The position numbers were made by a program, and so were the translations under genes. Below, piece after piece: positions 33,447 to 42,494 of a stretch of 64,000 nucleotides of DNA. Every line of letters begins with the position of its first letter. Positions within the stretch are counted from its first letter, which is position 1. The stretch is from Dolichospermum compactum NIES-806 (GTDB lineage: Bacteria; Cyanobacteriota; Cyanobacteriia; Cyanobacteriales; Nostocaceae), in NCBI RefSeq assembly GCF_002368115.1, contig NZ_AP018316.1:1401406-1465405 (forward strand). Reading direction: 5' to 3'. The notes beneath the pieces are model-generated. The model was not told where the DNA came from. It saw only the letters and a list, made by a program, of their open reading frames with translations, and searched no databases.

Positions 33447-35501
33447 ATGGGCAAGGTAGTTGGCATCGACTTGGGTACAACCAACTCAGTAGTCGCCGTC
33501 ATGGAGGGTGGCAAGCCGGTGGTGATTGCCAATGCAGAAGGAATGCGAACAACCCCCTCCGTAGTTGGCTTTAGTAAAGAGGGTGAAAGGGTTGTAGGAC
33601 AAATGGCTAGGCGGCAAACTGTTCTCAATCCCCAAAATACCTTTTTTGCTGTAAAACGCTTTATTGGGCGCAAGTATGGCGAATTAAACCCAGATTCAAA
33701 GCGCGTACCTTACACTATCCGTAAAGATGAAGTTGGCAATATTAAAGTTGCCTGTCCCCGTTTAAATAAGGAATTTTCTCCAGAGGAAATTTCGGCGATG
33801 GTGCTGAAAAAATTAGCTGATGATGCTAGTCGTTATTTGGGTGAACCTGTTACTGGCGCTGTAATTACTGTGCCGGCTTATTTTAATGATTCCCAACGCC
33901 AAGCTACCCGTGACGCGGGCAGAATTGCCGGTTTGGATGTGTTACGGATTCTCAATGAACCCACAGCAGCATCTTTGGCTTACGGATTAGATCGAGGTTA
34001 CACAGAAACTATTCTCGTGTTTGATTTAGGTGGGGGAACTTTTGATGTGTCCTTGCTGGAGGTGGGTGACGGCGTATTTGAGGTTAAAGCTACTAGTGGA
34101 GATACTCAACTTGGTGGCAATGATTTTGACAGAAAAGTAGTTGATTGGTTGGCGGAACAGTTTTTAGAAGCAGAGGGTGTAGACTTAAGACGCGATCGCC
34201 AAGCTTTGCAAAGGTTAATGGAAGCCGCAGAAAAGGCGAAAATAGAGCTTTCTGCCGTGAGTGTCACCGATATTAATTTACCCTTCATTACAGCTACTGA
34301 GGACGGGCCAAAACACCTAGAAACTCGCCTGACGCGATCGCAATTTGAAGGTTTATGTGTAGACTTATTGAGTAGAATCAGAACACCAGTCAAACGGGCA
34401 TTAAAAGATGCCGGACTTTCTCCTGTAGATATTGAAGAAGTTGTCCTCGTTGGTGGTTCTACCAGAATGCCTATGGTGAAACAGCTAGTTCAAGACTTAA
34501 TTGGCATTGAACCTAATGAAAACGTCAATCCTGATGAAGTCGTCGCGGTGGGTGCAGCTATTCAGGGCAGTATTCTGGCTGGTGAACTTAAAGATGTTCT
34601 CCTGTTGGATGTCACACCCCTATCTATGGGCTTAGAAACCATCGGTGGTGTAATGAAAAAACTTATCCCTCGCAATACAACTATTCCAGTCCGCCGTTCT
34701 GATATTTTTTCTACTTCGGAAAATAACCAAAACAGCGTAGAAATTAATGTGGTTCAGGGCGAAAGGGACATGGCCGCAGATAACAAGTCCTTGGGACGGT
34801 TTAAACTCTATGGTATTCCTCCAGCACCCAGAGGTATTCCTCAAGTTCAAGTATCCTTTGATATTGATGCTAATGGGATTCTCCAGGTAACGGCACTAGA
34901 TCGGACTACCGGCAGGGAACAAAGCATTACTATTCAAGGCGCTTCGACTTTGAGTGAGTCAGAAGTTAACCGGATGATTCAGGATGCTCAAAAATACGCC
35001 GATGTTGACAGAGAACGGAAAGAACGAGTTGAAAAACGTACCCGTGCTGAAGCATTAATATTACAAGCAGAACGGCAATTGCGAGAAGTGGCCTTGGAAA
35101 TGGGAATGCAATTTGCCCGTAACCGTCGTCAACGCATTGATAATATTTGCCGGAATTTACGGGAAAGTTTACAAGCTGACGAAGATCGGGGAATTGATCA
35201 GGCTTATGCTGATTTACAAGATGCTCTGTATGAACTGAATAGAGAAGTCCGTCAGTATTATGCTGAGGATGAAGATGAGGATCTATTTGGCGCTATCCGG
35301 GAAATCTTTGTGGGTGAAAAAGAAAGAGAACCGGAGAGGGATGTTTACAGAAGTAATTATCGGCAACGAGATTCATCTAGCCGCAGTGTTAACAAAGATT
35401 ATGGCAATACAGGGCGTTCTCCTAATTATGAAAGTCGTCCCACCCGCAGCAAACGCCCCAGCTACCAGGATAACTGGGATGATGACGATGATTGGTTATA
35501 A
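33447..35501 (+). CDS. dnaK: Hsp70 chaperone DnaK
   Basis: 684 residues. The ATPase domain begins GIDLGTTNSVVAVMEGGKPV and includes TVPAYFNDSQRQATRDAG, ILNEPTAASLAYGLD, VFDLGGGTFDVS and VLVGGSTRMPMVK. The substrate domain follows from about 385 (LLLDVTPLSMGLETIGGVM). The lid is shorter and more charged than in canonical DnaK, and the C-terminus is a Ser/Arg/Asp-rich tail ending in DDDDDWL rather than EEVD. That type of tail is seen in one of the several cyanobacterial DnaK paralogues (DnaK1-like). A dnaJ follows 124 bases downstream, separated by (accactg)n repeats. Confidence 0.95.
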   Translation: MGKVVGIDLGTTNSVVAVMEGGKPVVIANAEGMRTTPSVVGFSKEGERVVGQMARRQTVLNPQNTFFAVKRFIGRKYGELNPDSKRVPYTIRKDEVGNIKVACPRLNKEFSPEEISAMVLKKLADDASRYLGEPVTGAVITVPAYFNDSQRQATRDAGRIAGLDVLRILNEPTAASLAYGLDRGYTETILVFDLGGGTFDVSLLEVGDGVFEVKATSGDTQLGGNDFDRKVVDWLAEQFLEAEGVDLRRDRQALQRLMEAAEKAKIELSAVSVTDINLPFITATEDGPKHLETRLTRSQFEGLCVDLLSRIRTPVKRALKDAGLSPVDIEEVVLVGGSTRMPMVKQLVQDLIGIEPNENVNPDEVVAVGAAIQGSILAGELKDVLLLDVTPLSMGLETIGGVMKKLIPRNTTIPVRRSDIFSTSENNQNSVEINVVQGERDMAADNKSLGRFKLYGIPPAPRGIPQVQVSFDIDANGILQVTALDRTTGREQSITIQGASTLSESEVNRMIQDAQKYADVDRERKERVEKRTRAEALILQAERQLREVALEMGMQFARNRRQRIDNICRNLRESLQADEDRGIDQAYADLQDALYELNREVRQYYAEDEDEDLFGAIREIFVGEKEREPERDVYRSNYRQRDSSSRSVNKDYGNTGRSPNYESRPTRSKRPSYQDNWDDDDDWL

Positions 35502-35576
35502 TTCGATTTTAGATTTTTAAATTGGGATTTAATATCTTTCCCAATATTGGATTTGCAGGGTCAGTCACAAGTAGAA

Positions 35577-35615
35577 ACACCACTGACCACTGACCACTGA
35601 CCACTGACCACTGAC
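35577..35615. repeat. STRR (accactg)n
   Basis: Five heptamers of accactg in the dnaK-dnaJ gap, ending ten bases before the dnaJ start; related tracts are near 45150 and 47260. Confidence 0.85.
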
Positions 35616-35625
35616 ATTTAAATAT

Positions 35626-36618
35626 ATGCAAAATTTGCAAAATTTTCGGGATTATTACGAGATTTTAGGAGTTTCTAAGGATGCCACAAGCGAAGAAATT
35701 AAAAAGGTTTATCGGCGGTTAGCTAGACAATATCACCCTGACCTGAATCCGGGGAATAAGGAAGCTGAGGAGAAATTTAAAACCATTGGGGAGGCTTATG
35801 AAATCCTTTCTGATTCTAGCAGGCGATCGCAATATGACCAATTTAGCCGCTATTGGCAACAAAATGGCTTTGCTGGCAATAAACAAACTCCCAAGCCTAA
35901 AGGTTGGGATAACCGCGCTAACGGGCGTTCTAGCCAGGATGTAGACCCCAGCCAATTCAATGATTTTGAGAGTTTTGTCAATCAAGTAATTGGTGTCAGC
36001 AACCGCAAAGAACCCAAAAATACTCCAGGAAATACCACCACTAGCGACCCCTTTCGCACTCCTAGAACTAAAGTTGCCTATACTGTCAATACTCCACCCC
36101 GTAGCACTCGCAGGGATATCGAAGCCAGATTAACTTTACCACTGGAAAAAGCTTATCAAGGCGGTAATGAAAGGATAAGATTAGAAGATGGGCGATCGCT
36201 CGAAGTGACTATGCCCCCAGCTATGGTGACAGGACAAACCATCCGCTTACGAAATCAAGGAATTAGTGGTGGTGACTTATACCTAAAAATTACCGTTGAC
36301 CCTCATCCTTTATTTAAGCTGGAAGGGGCTAACATTTTCTGTCAAGTACCTGTAACTCCCAGTGAAGCAACATTAGGCGGACAAGTCGAAGCGCCTACCC
36401 TTGATGGACCAGTAAAGATGACCATTCCCCCTGGTGTCAGGTCTGGGCAAAGATTCCGACTTGGTAATAAAGGCTACCCAGTTGAAAACGGTCAACGAGG
36501 TGATCAATTAGTAGAAATTCAGATAGTAACTGCCAAAAATATTACTCCCCAAGAACGGGAACTTTATGAAAAATTGCGAGAAATAGAAACCTTTAAACCT
36601 CGCGCTGATTTAATTTAA
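35626..36618 (+). CDS. dnaJ: Type II J-domain co-chaperone (CbpA/DnaJ class B)
   Basis: 330 residues. The J domain (about 8-72) reads DYYEILGVSKDATSEEIKK with HPD in RQYHPDLNPG, which stimulates Hsp70 ATPase. A Gly/Asn/Pro-rich linker to about 155 follows, then two beta-sandwich substrate domains (EKAYQGGNERIRLEDGRSL to the end). There is no CxxCxGxG zinc finger, so it is the B type. Its place behind dnaK suggests a dedicated pair. Confidence 0.93.
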   Translation: MQNLQNFRDYYEILGVSKDATSEEIKKVYRRLARQYHPDLNPGNKEAEEKFKTIGEAYEILSDSSRRSQYDQFSRYWQQNGFAGNKQTPKPKGWDNRANGRSSQDVDPSQFNDFESFVNQVIGVSNRKEPKNTPGNTTTSDPFRTPRTKVAYTVNTPPRSTRRDIEARLTLPLEKAYQGGNERIRLEDGRSLEVTMPPAMVTGQTIRLRNQGISGGDLYLKITVDPHPLFKLEGANIFCQVPVTPSEATLGGQVEAPTLDGPVKMTIPPGVRSGQRFRLGNKGYPVENGQRGDQLVEIQIVTAKNITPQERELYEKLREIETFKPRADLI

Positions 36619-36850
36619 TTGTCAGAATCAGGATTTCCATGATTTAAAGATGAATTTGATTATTGTTTTCCGAGAATAGCAGAAGAGGGTTAGATGTGAT
36701 CAGCCAGAAAGCATCTAAATTTGATTTAGTGAAGTTAGAAAATAAGCCATCAAACTCTTCTCTATTCCCTGTTCCCTCATCTCAACCAGCAATTTAAATG
36801 CGTGACAGCTTAATCTTTGAAACTGGTTAAAATAACCCTCCTCATACTTT

Positions 36851-38248
36851 TTATAAATTCGTCAATAATCTAGTTTTTCTCAAAATAAATGTTAATACAC
36901 TCTCTTCCTTCGCAATAATCTCTGTCACAACTTCCATTCCCGCTTGAATGGGATATTTTTGTAAATCTCTTTGCAAATGCAGCTTTTCTGATTCAATTGT
37001 CACTTCAAAATACGATTCTCCTGTGTTATTACTCTGAGATAAAATCGCATCTGCCGTAATTGACCTCACTGCACCTTCAAGTATACCATAATCAGGGTAA
37101 GGATAGGCAGAAAATCTCATTTTTACCTTGCCTATTTGGCAATTTACCACTTCTTGAGAATTGCAGTCTGTAGCTTCCAAACTATACAACAATCCTAAAT
37201 AACCACCTTGACGCTGATAAAATCTCTTTAATTCATCTGCTGAATGACATTCTTTAAAGTTAACAAATTCTACCCAACCGTAATTATTCCGATTTAAAAT
37301 CTTTAAAGTAGGAAAATTTGGGTTAAAGCCTTTTGCATTTAACCACAACAGCAGTTCTTGAAAATGGACATCTACTGCTAATGATCTTGGTTTATAAACT
37401 AACTGCCAACTGGTAGCAAATTCAAGTATAATAACTGACCTGCCATTATTATGGCTGTCACCTAGTCCCCGTTTAACTTTAACTAATTTTTCAGAGTTTG
37501 CTGATGGTTGAAATTGGTAACAAATATCTACCCAATCATGACAAAAATGCTGGATAAATTCTAAGCTATTTTCTACCCAGCGATTAATTGTTTCTAAAAC
37601 TTGTCTGGCTAAAACCGGGTATTCTTCCCACAATGCTAGTTGCACTTCGGGAATTTTCAACCGTTGTATAAAGCTAGAAAATTTTGATTGAGAATCATCA
37701 CCTGTTAATAAACCTTGCAATCTGGCTACATTCAGTTCTAATACTAAGGTTGTATTTACCATTAATAGCAGTTGTTCTGGTAATCCCTCTAATAAAATGT
37801 CATTAATATTACTTAAATTTTTAGGAAGATTTTGTATATTATTTAATCCAGCTTCTAATTTAATTATACCTTGAGCAAGCAAAGGAGTAAGGACATTCAA
37901 AAAACCAAAACAAGGATGTGCAGATAAACTAGAACTAGATAACAGCTTTGCAATATCTTGATTATTGAAATTTTCATAAGCTTGCTCAATTTCTTTTACC
38001 CACGTCAATGGTACAGTTACTACTGTTTGTCCCAAAATTTGGCAAAATTGCTCTTCATTAATCCCCTCAGTAGCTAGTTTTTGAGCAAATAATTCTGTAT
38101 TTACCCAAATGTAATCTGATTTCCACCGTTTAAGCCTTTTTAATCCCAACTCAACATCATCCACCAACTCATCGGAACTAACTGCTATCCGTTCCTTTAA
38201 TGACATAGCACGAAACCAAACGGAATCTTGACAGTTGATTTTTTTCAT
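36851..38248 (-). pseudogene. Chimera: N-terminus of a LanM lanthipeptide synthetase joined in frame to the C-terminus of an HlyD-type protein
   Basis: 465 residues in one open frame. Residues 1-360 match the dehydratase N-terminal half of LanM (DUF4135): WVNTELFAQKLATEGINEEQF, GRSVIILEFATSWQLVYKPRSL, VHFQELLLWLNAKGF and QRQGGYLGLLYSLEATDC. Intact LanM would go on for about 600 more residues, including the zinc cyclase. Instead, from about residue 363 (base ~37160) comes an HlyD/membrane-fusion C-terminus: QIGKVKMRFSAYPYPDYG, LEGAVRSITADAI and IQAGMEVVTEI. In lanthipeptide loci lanM and an hlyD/ABC exporter often adjoin, so a deletion fusing the two is the simplest origin. No catalytic function is expected, although the frame is open. 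Confidence 0.8.
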
Positions 38249-38291
38249 TTTCTTAGAAACTTACTCAGTGTTTACGCGATCGCTTAACTAT

Positions 38292-38310
38292 GATAATAAT
38301 TATCATTATC
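38292..38310. promoter_or_regulatory. Fur box
   Basis: gataataattatcattatc matches the classical 19-base Fur box gataatgataatcattatc at 17 of 19 positions and is nearly palindromic. It lies about 50 bases before the iron-uptake porin start and 44 bases before the divergent LanM-HlyD chimera, so ferric-uptake repression of the porin is the natural reading. Confidence 0.75.
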
Positions 38311-38361
38311 TGGTAATCTGTGTAAAGCAGATCCAGATGAGGGTGTATCAGTGAGGATGTA

Positions 38362-39577
38362 ATGTTAAAAGTTTTCTTAGGTTTAGTCTTAGCAACCCCA
38401 GTAGTTTTGATTTCTTCAGTAGCGTGGGGTAGTGAAATAGCAGAAAATGATGATTTAGCACAAGTAACTTCTGTATCTCAATTGTCCGATGTACAACCCA
38501 CAGACTGGGCTTTTAGTGCTTTACAATCCTTAGTAGAACGGTATGGTTGTGTAGCAGGATATCCCAACGGCTACAAGGGGAATTTACCGCTGAATTAGCA
38601 ACTTTACGCGGTCGGGTGGATGCTGTAGAAAACCGCGCCGAAATTTTAGAAAGTCAGCAATTTTCCACCACAACGAAGCTTTCCGGTGAAGCGATTTTTG
38701 CTATTAGTGATGTTTTGACTGGAGACAGTGATCCATTTAGAGTTGGTGTACCTCCCAACAGCACCATCTTTGCTAACAGAGTCCGTCTTAACTTAACCAG
38801 TAGTTTTACAGGACAAGACGAGCTAAAAATTAGACTCCAAGCAGGTAGCACTATGAATTGAGTCCGGCTATCAACTTAACTTTAGGCTATTTAGCTCCCA
38901 ATGCTAACAGTCCAGACAGTTTAACTCCCGATAGCAGTAATGGGACAACGGCTGGAGGTTTATTTGATGGTCGCTATTCGGCTTTAGCACAATTAAGCTT
39001 TAAACCTAGTAGAAATTTAGCTTTTGGTTTAACTTACCTCAATGGTTATACCGCAGGAACACCGACTTTCCTTAATGATGTGGGAACAATTTCCGCCAAT
39101 TCACCGAGTTTAATTGCCGATAATGCCCGACGAGAAATTAACGCTTACGGTGTAGCGGGGTTGTGGCGAGTTTCTCCCAAATTTACTGTCAATAGTTGGT
39201 TTATGTATACTAATCAACAAGGTAAATCCGCCGGAACTGAGAATGAAAGTGCAGATGTTTACAGTTATGCGATCGCTCTAGCTTTTCCTGATTTGGGTAA
39301 AAACGGTAACTTAGGAGGTATTGTCGTTGGTGTTCCTCCCTATGCGACTCGTTCCGGTATTATTCCTTTCTATAGACCATTTTTAGGTGGTGCAAGTGAT
39401 GTAGTTAGCACCATTCCTAATCGCTCTACACCCTTGCATTTGGAAGCTTTCTATAAGTATAAATTAAATGATCATATTTCCATTACACTGGGTGTAATTT
39501 GGCTAGTAGCTTCCAACCAAACCAGTAATAATCCTGATGTCGTCATTGGTACAGTGAGGACTACCTTCACGTTTTAG
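38362..39577 (+). pseudogene. Iron-uptake porin (SLH-OprB type) with two internal deletions
   Basis: Three pieces of one porin. First, a signal peptide and the SLH start: MLKVFLGLVLATPVVL, SVSQLSDVQPTDWAFSALQS, stopping after YPNGYKGN (38362-38598). Second, from about 38580 in another frame, EFTAELATLRGRVDAVENRA to LKIRLQAGSTMN (to 38861). Third, from about 38862, LSPAINLTLGYLAPNANS to the C-terminal VRTTFTF (39577). About 40 residues of the SLH-coiled-coil part and about 60-80 barrel residues are missing relative to this family, each with a frameshift. The porin forms an outer-membrane channel used for iron uptake in cyanobacteria; a Fur box precedes it. Confidence 0.85.
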
Positions 39578-39738
39578 CTTAAACAGTAGACATATTCTAT
39601 CCAGGATGGGCAGGAAAACGCCCATCCCATAAAATTTTTTCTCAACTGTTGCTCCTGTAAATTCCCTGCCTTGCGCCCGATCATGTTAGACTCCTGGATC
39701 TGTTATCCTAAAGGTAGATCCCTCACTAACTTGCAGCT

Positions 39739-40542
39739 ATGACCGTCACCCAAAATATTGAACCCGGTTTAGATGTAATATTTCCTCCCAGTAATCTAGA
39801 AAGTGACGAACCCCCCTTGGAATCATCTTTACATCTACAACAAATGCTACTACTAATCCAATGTCTCAATTGGTGGTGGCGAGATATAAATAAAATTAAT
39901 AATTATTTTGTTGGCGGGAACATGACTGTTTATTATAGTCCTCGGCAAATTAAAACCAAAGATTTTCGTGGACCAGATTTTTTTCTAGTGCTGGATACAG
40001 AAAACCGCGATAGAAATAATTGGGTAGTCTGGGAGGAAGATGGTAAATATCCTAACCTCATTATAGAATTGCTTTCTCCCTCCACTGCGTCCACTGATAA
40101 AGGGTTAAAAAAACAAATTTATCAAGATATTTTCCGCACACCTGAATATTTCTGGTTTAATCCGCAAAATTTAGAATTTGCTGGTTTTATCTTGTTTGGT
40201 GGAACATATCAACCCATAGAACCCAATCCTCAAGGTTTATTATGGAGTCAGCAACTAAATTTATATTTGGGTGTTCATGACGGTAAATTGCGTTATTTTC
40301 TGCCAGAAGGACAATTAATGCTAACACCAGAAGAATATGGAGTAGAAGCAACCCAACGTGCAGAACAACAAGCCCAACTCACAGAAGCAGCAACCCAACG
40401 TGCAGAACAACAAGCCCAACTCACAGAAGCAGCAAATCAACGTGCAGAACAACAAACCCAACTCGCAGAAGAAGCAACTCAACGTGCAGAACGTTTAGCA
40501 GCCAAACTCAGAGAATTGAATATCGATCCTAGTATTGTGTAA
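39739..40542 (+). CDS. Uma2-family protein with C-terminal coiled-coil repeats
   Basis: 267 residues. The Uma2/DUF820 nuclease-like core (about 20-195) shows GPDFFLVLDTENRDRNNW, NLIIELLSPSTASTDKG and the conserved TPEYFWFNP. After about residue 205 the protein is four near-identical 14-residue units, ATQRAEQQAQLTEA, plus a closing RAERLAAKLRELNIDP. The DNA units are 42 bases in tandem. Tails ending in LAAKLRELGIDP are common in cyanobacterial Uma2. Biochemical role unknown. Confidence 0.9.
   Translation: MTVTQNIEPGLDVIFPPSNLESDEPPLESSLHLQQMLLLIQCLNWWWRDINKINNYFVGGNMTVYYSPRQIKTKDFRGPDFFLVLDTENRDRNNWVVWEEDGKYPNLIIELLSPSTASTDKGLKKQIYQDIFRTPEYFWFNPQNLEFAGFILFGGTYQPIEPNPQGLLWSQQLNLYLGVHDGKLRYFLPEGQLMLTPEEYGVEATQRAEQQAQLTEAATQRAEQQAQLTEAANQRAEQQTQLAEEATQRAERLAAKLRELNIDPSIV
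40350..40500 (+). repeat. 42-bp tandem repeats encoding the coiled-coil tail
   Basis: Three to four copies of a 42-base unit starting gcaacccaacgtgcagaaca, coding for the 14-residue units of the Uma2 tail. Copies 1 and 2 are almost identical, copies 3 and 4 more diverged; copy number may vary between strains. Confidence 0.85.
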
Positions 40543-40561
40543 AATAACACACTTTGTGTAA

Positions 40562-40587
40562 GTTGGGTTGACCCAAGGAAACCCAAC
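40562..40587. repeat. Dispersed hairpin repeat
   Basis: gttgggttgacccaaggaaacccaac folds with 8-base arms. A related copy in the opposite orientation is at 13564-13596 (tgttgggtttccttacgtca and following). Confidence 0.65.
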
Positions 40588-40703
40588 ATTTAAAATATTC
40601 AATTAATTTTTCACTGAAGACTTAGAACTGATTATTTTTGATGGAAACATCAAACTTAACCATCTCACAAAACCATTAAAATCATTCATAATTTATGGAG
40701 TGC

Positions 40704-40810
40704 CTAAAATTGAATATTAATAGTATTAGAAAACCAATCATCATTAATTAACTGTTCTAAAGTATAAGGACATTGCTCAGGAAAAGTGTTTTTCTCTAAT
40801 CCTGTTTTTG
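40704..40810 (-). pseudogene. C-terminal remnant of a DUF29-domain protein
   Basis: Directly at the left end of the IS element, the reverse strand reads KTGLEKNTFPEQCPYTLEQL, then INDDWFSNTINIQF and a stop at 40704. The CPYTLEQLINDDWF ending is characteristic of cyanobacterial DUF29 proteins. The rest of the gene is not on the other side of the IS. Confidence 0.6.
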
Positions 40811-41985
40811 CAGAAATGTTGAATAGCGTAATAAAACTTTACATATTGAAATAAACTTAGCCTATAAGTGCTATTTTTCATCTTATCCAAATAAGTTTTC
40901 TAAACCAATGAACATAACTTATTTCCTGACACATATAGGACTGAAGATAACGGAGTTTATCTAATAAAGTTTTGCCAAATTCTTGCGGTATTTCTATTAG
41001 TTGCAATATCAAATAAGCGATTAAACAGCACATTATCTGAATTCTAATTCCATTCTCATTCTTTGTCATAAGTCTGTCTAACTTGAGGTGCATTTTTAAG
41101 AATTTCCATAACAATTCAATTTGCCATCTTTGTATGTAAATTTCCATAATCTCTTGATTACTAACTTGCTCTTCTCCTTCATTTAATAAGTTTGTTGCTA
41201 AACGAAATTCACTCTTAGTTTCTATATCACAAAATGCTACTACTCTAATTTCCACTTCTCTTTCATCTTTGCCAACTTTACAATTACCATTTTCTAGCAT
41301 TTCTAAAGTGACATTATTTTTAATTCTTAAGACAAAAGCTTTATTTTTTTGTTGTTTTAATTCAGATATTCTTTCGGAGGATGCAAATCCTCTATCCATT
41401 ATCCCTACTCCTTTTGACGGAATTGCTTCTACTGTTTCTTGTCCATATTTATGGTCATGTCCTTGCCCAAAATGAATCACCATTCCACCAACTTCTGATG
41501 TCAAACTATCTAACCCACAAAATAGTTTTACTTGATGATATCCTTGACTCCATAATAATTTACTTGTTAATGTAATAATTGTTGAATCTATAGGAAATAA
41601 TGCTTGGGTTTCTTCCTTTCCTTTTTTCTTTCTCAGTTGATTGTTTAATTCAGTTATTATCTCCAAAAATACTTGAGTATCTCTCTTTTTACTTGCCTTG
41701 GAAAAATTTGATATTTTTAAATCTATCCCTTGATTATTTAGTCTTTGAAATAAATCTCTCATACTCACTATACTTTTATCCATGACATACTGTAACCACA
41801 CTGATACAAATGAAAATGTGTCCAGAACTGGATAATCTTTTTTGGGCAATGGTTTCAATATTGTTTTGACCACTTCTGGGAAATTCTTTAAGCGCATAAT
41901 TTGATAATTCTTTATCTATATTTTTTTAGATTGTATCAAATTATGGTACTTTTTTTTAATCTTTTCCTAACATTCAACACTTCTG
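40811..41985 (-). mobile_element. IS4-family insertion sequence, ~1175 bp
   Basis: Ends: cagaaatgttgaat at 40811-40824 and its inverted counterpart attcaacacttctg at 41972-41985 (13 of 14 identical). It contains a single transposase gene. No target duplication is seen; the left flank is a DUF29 tail and the right flank a ParE start, which points to a deletion beside the insertion. Confidence 0.8.
40878..41897 (-). CDS. IS4-family DDE transposase
   Basis: 339 residues. The DDE triad is visible: Asp in LFPIDSTIITLTS, Asp in GVGIMDRGFASSER and Glu in YIQRWQIELLWKFLK. The last motif fits the IS4 signature Y-(2)-R-(3)-E-(6)-K exactly. The frame is full length with ATG start and an intact stop, so the transposase may be functional. 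Confidence 0.9.
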   Translation of the reverse strand: MRLKNFPEVVKTILKPLPKKDYPVLDTFSFVSVWLQYVMDKSIVSMRDLFQRLNNQGIDLKISNFSKASKKRDTQVFLEIITELNNQLRKKKGKEETQALFPIDSTIITLTSKLLWSQGYHQVKLFCGLDSLTSEVGGMVIHFGQGHDHKYGQETVEAIPSKGVGIMDRGFASSERISELKQQKNKAFVLRIKNNVTLEMLENGNCKVGKDEREVEIRVVAFCDIETKSEFRLATNLLNEGEEQVSNQEIMEIYIQRWQIELLWKFLKMHLKLDRLMTKNENGIRIQIMCCLIAYLILQLIEIPQEFGKTLLDKLRYLQSYMCQEISYVHWFRKLIWIR

Positions 41986-42041
41986 TTCCAGATATTCTCA
42001 ATATCTCCTGCTGCTTGGCTAGAAATGCGAAATTGACTCAT
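41986..42041 (-). pseudogene. parE: ParE-type toxin, only the first ~18 codons left
   Basis: From ATG 42041 the reverse strand reads MSQFRISSQAAGDIENIW, the standard ParE/RelE-superfamily opening, and enters the IS after base 41986, stopping five codons later inside the terminal repeat. It overlaps the antitoxin stop by four bases (ATGA), as in intact pairs. The remaining ~80 residues are absent from the window. Confidence 0.75.
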
Positions 42042-42397
42042 ACAAAATCACTTTCAACTTCACTTTTCTGAACTCTGGCTTTAATATTTGCAAAAAAATC
42101 TGTTAGCGACTCTTCATCATATTCAGTGTACTCACCATTTTCTAGTTGCTGAATACCAATGTTAATTTCATTGCGTAAAGCTGCTAATTTGAGTTTTTGC
42201 AGTTCTTCCTTAAGGTTTTGCAGTTGATCTAACATCTGTTGAAATTCTTGTGCTTCCTGCACTACAACCTCAGCTTTGCCATTGACAGTCAACACCAGTG
42301 GGGATTTTGTCAACTTAATTTTTTCTACGTAGTCTTTGGCGTTACGTTTGAAATCGGTAAGAGTTTGGATATTTTGGAGATTAATTCTAGTTTGCAT
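42038..42397 (-). CDS. Phd/YefM-type antitoxin, now without its toxin
   Basis: 119 residues. The N-terminal Phd/YefM fold (about 1-55) has TDFKRNAKDYVEKIKLTKSP and VLTVNGKAEVVVQEAQEFQQ; the C-terminal part is helical and acidic and would wrap the toxin (EYTEYDEESLTDFFANIKA). It would bind and repress its own promoter and neutralise ParE. The partner toxin was cut by the IS element, leaving an orphan antitoxin. Confidence 0.85.
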   Translation of the reverse strand: MQTRINLQNIQTLTDFKRNAKDYVEKIKLTKSPLVLTVNGKAEVVVQEAQEFQQMLDQLQNLKEELQKLKLAALRNEINIGIQQLENGEYTEYDEESLTDFFANIKARVQKSEVESDFV

Positions 42398-42494
42398 CGC
42401 ATCTAATAAAATACTGAATAATACATATTATAAGATGTTTTGTGGCTGTTTCTGCTATAGCTACCCAAGAGATTTAGAATAGAAAAAAACTTAT

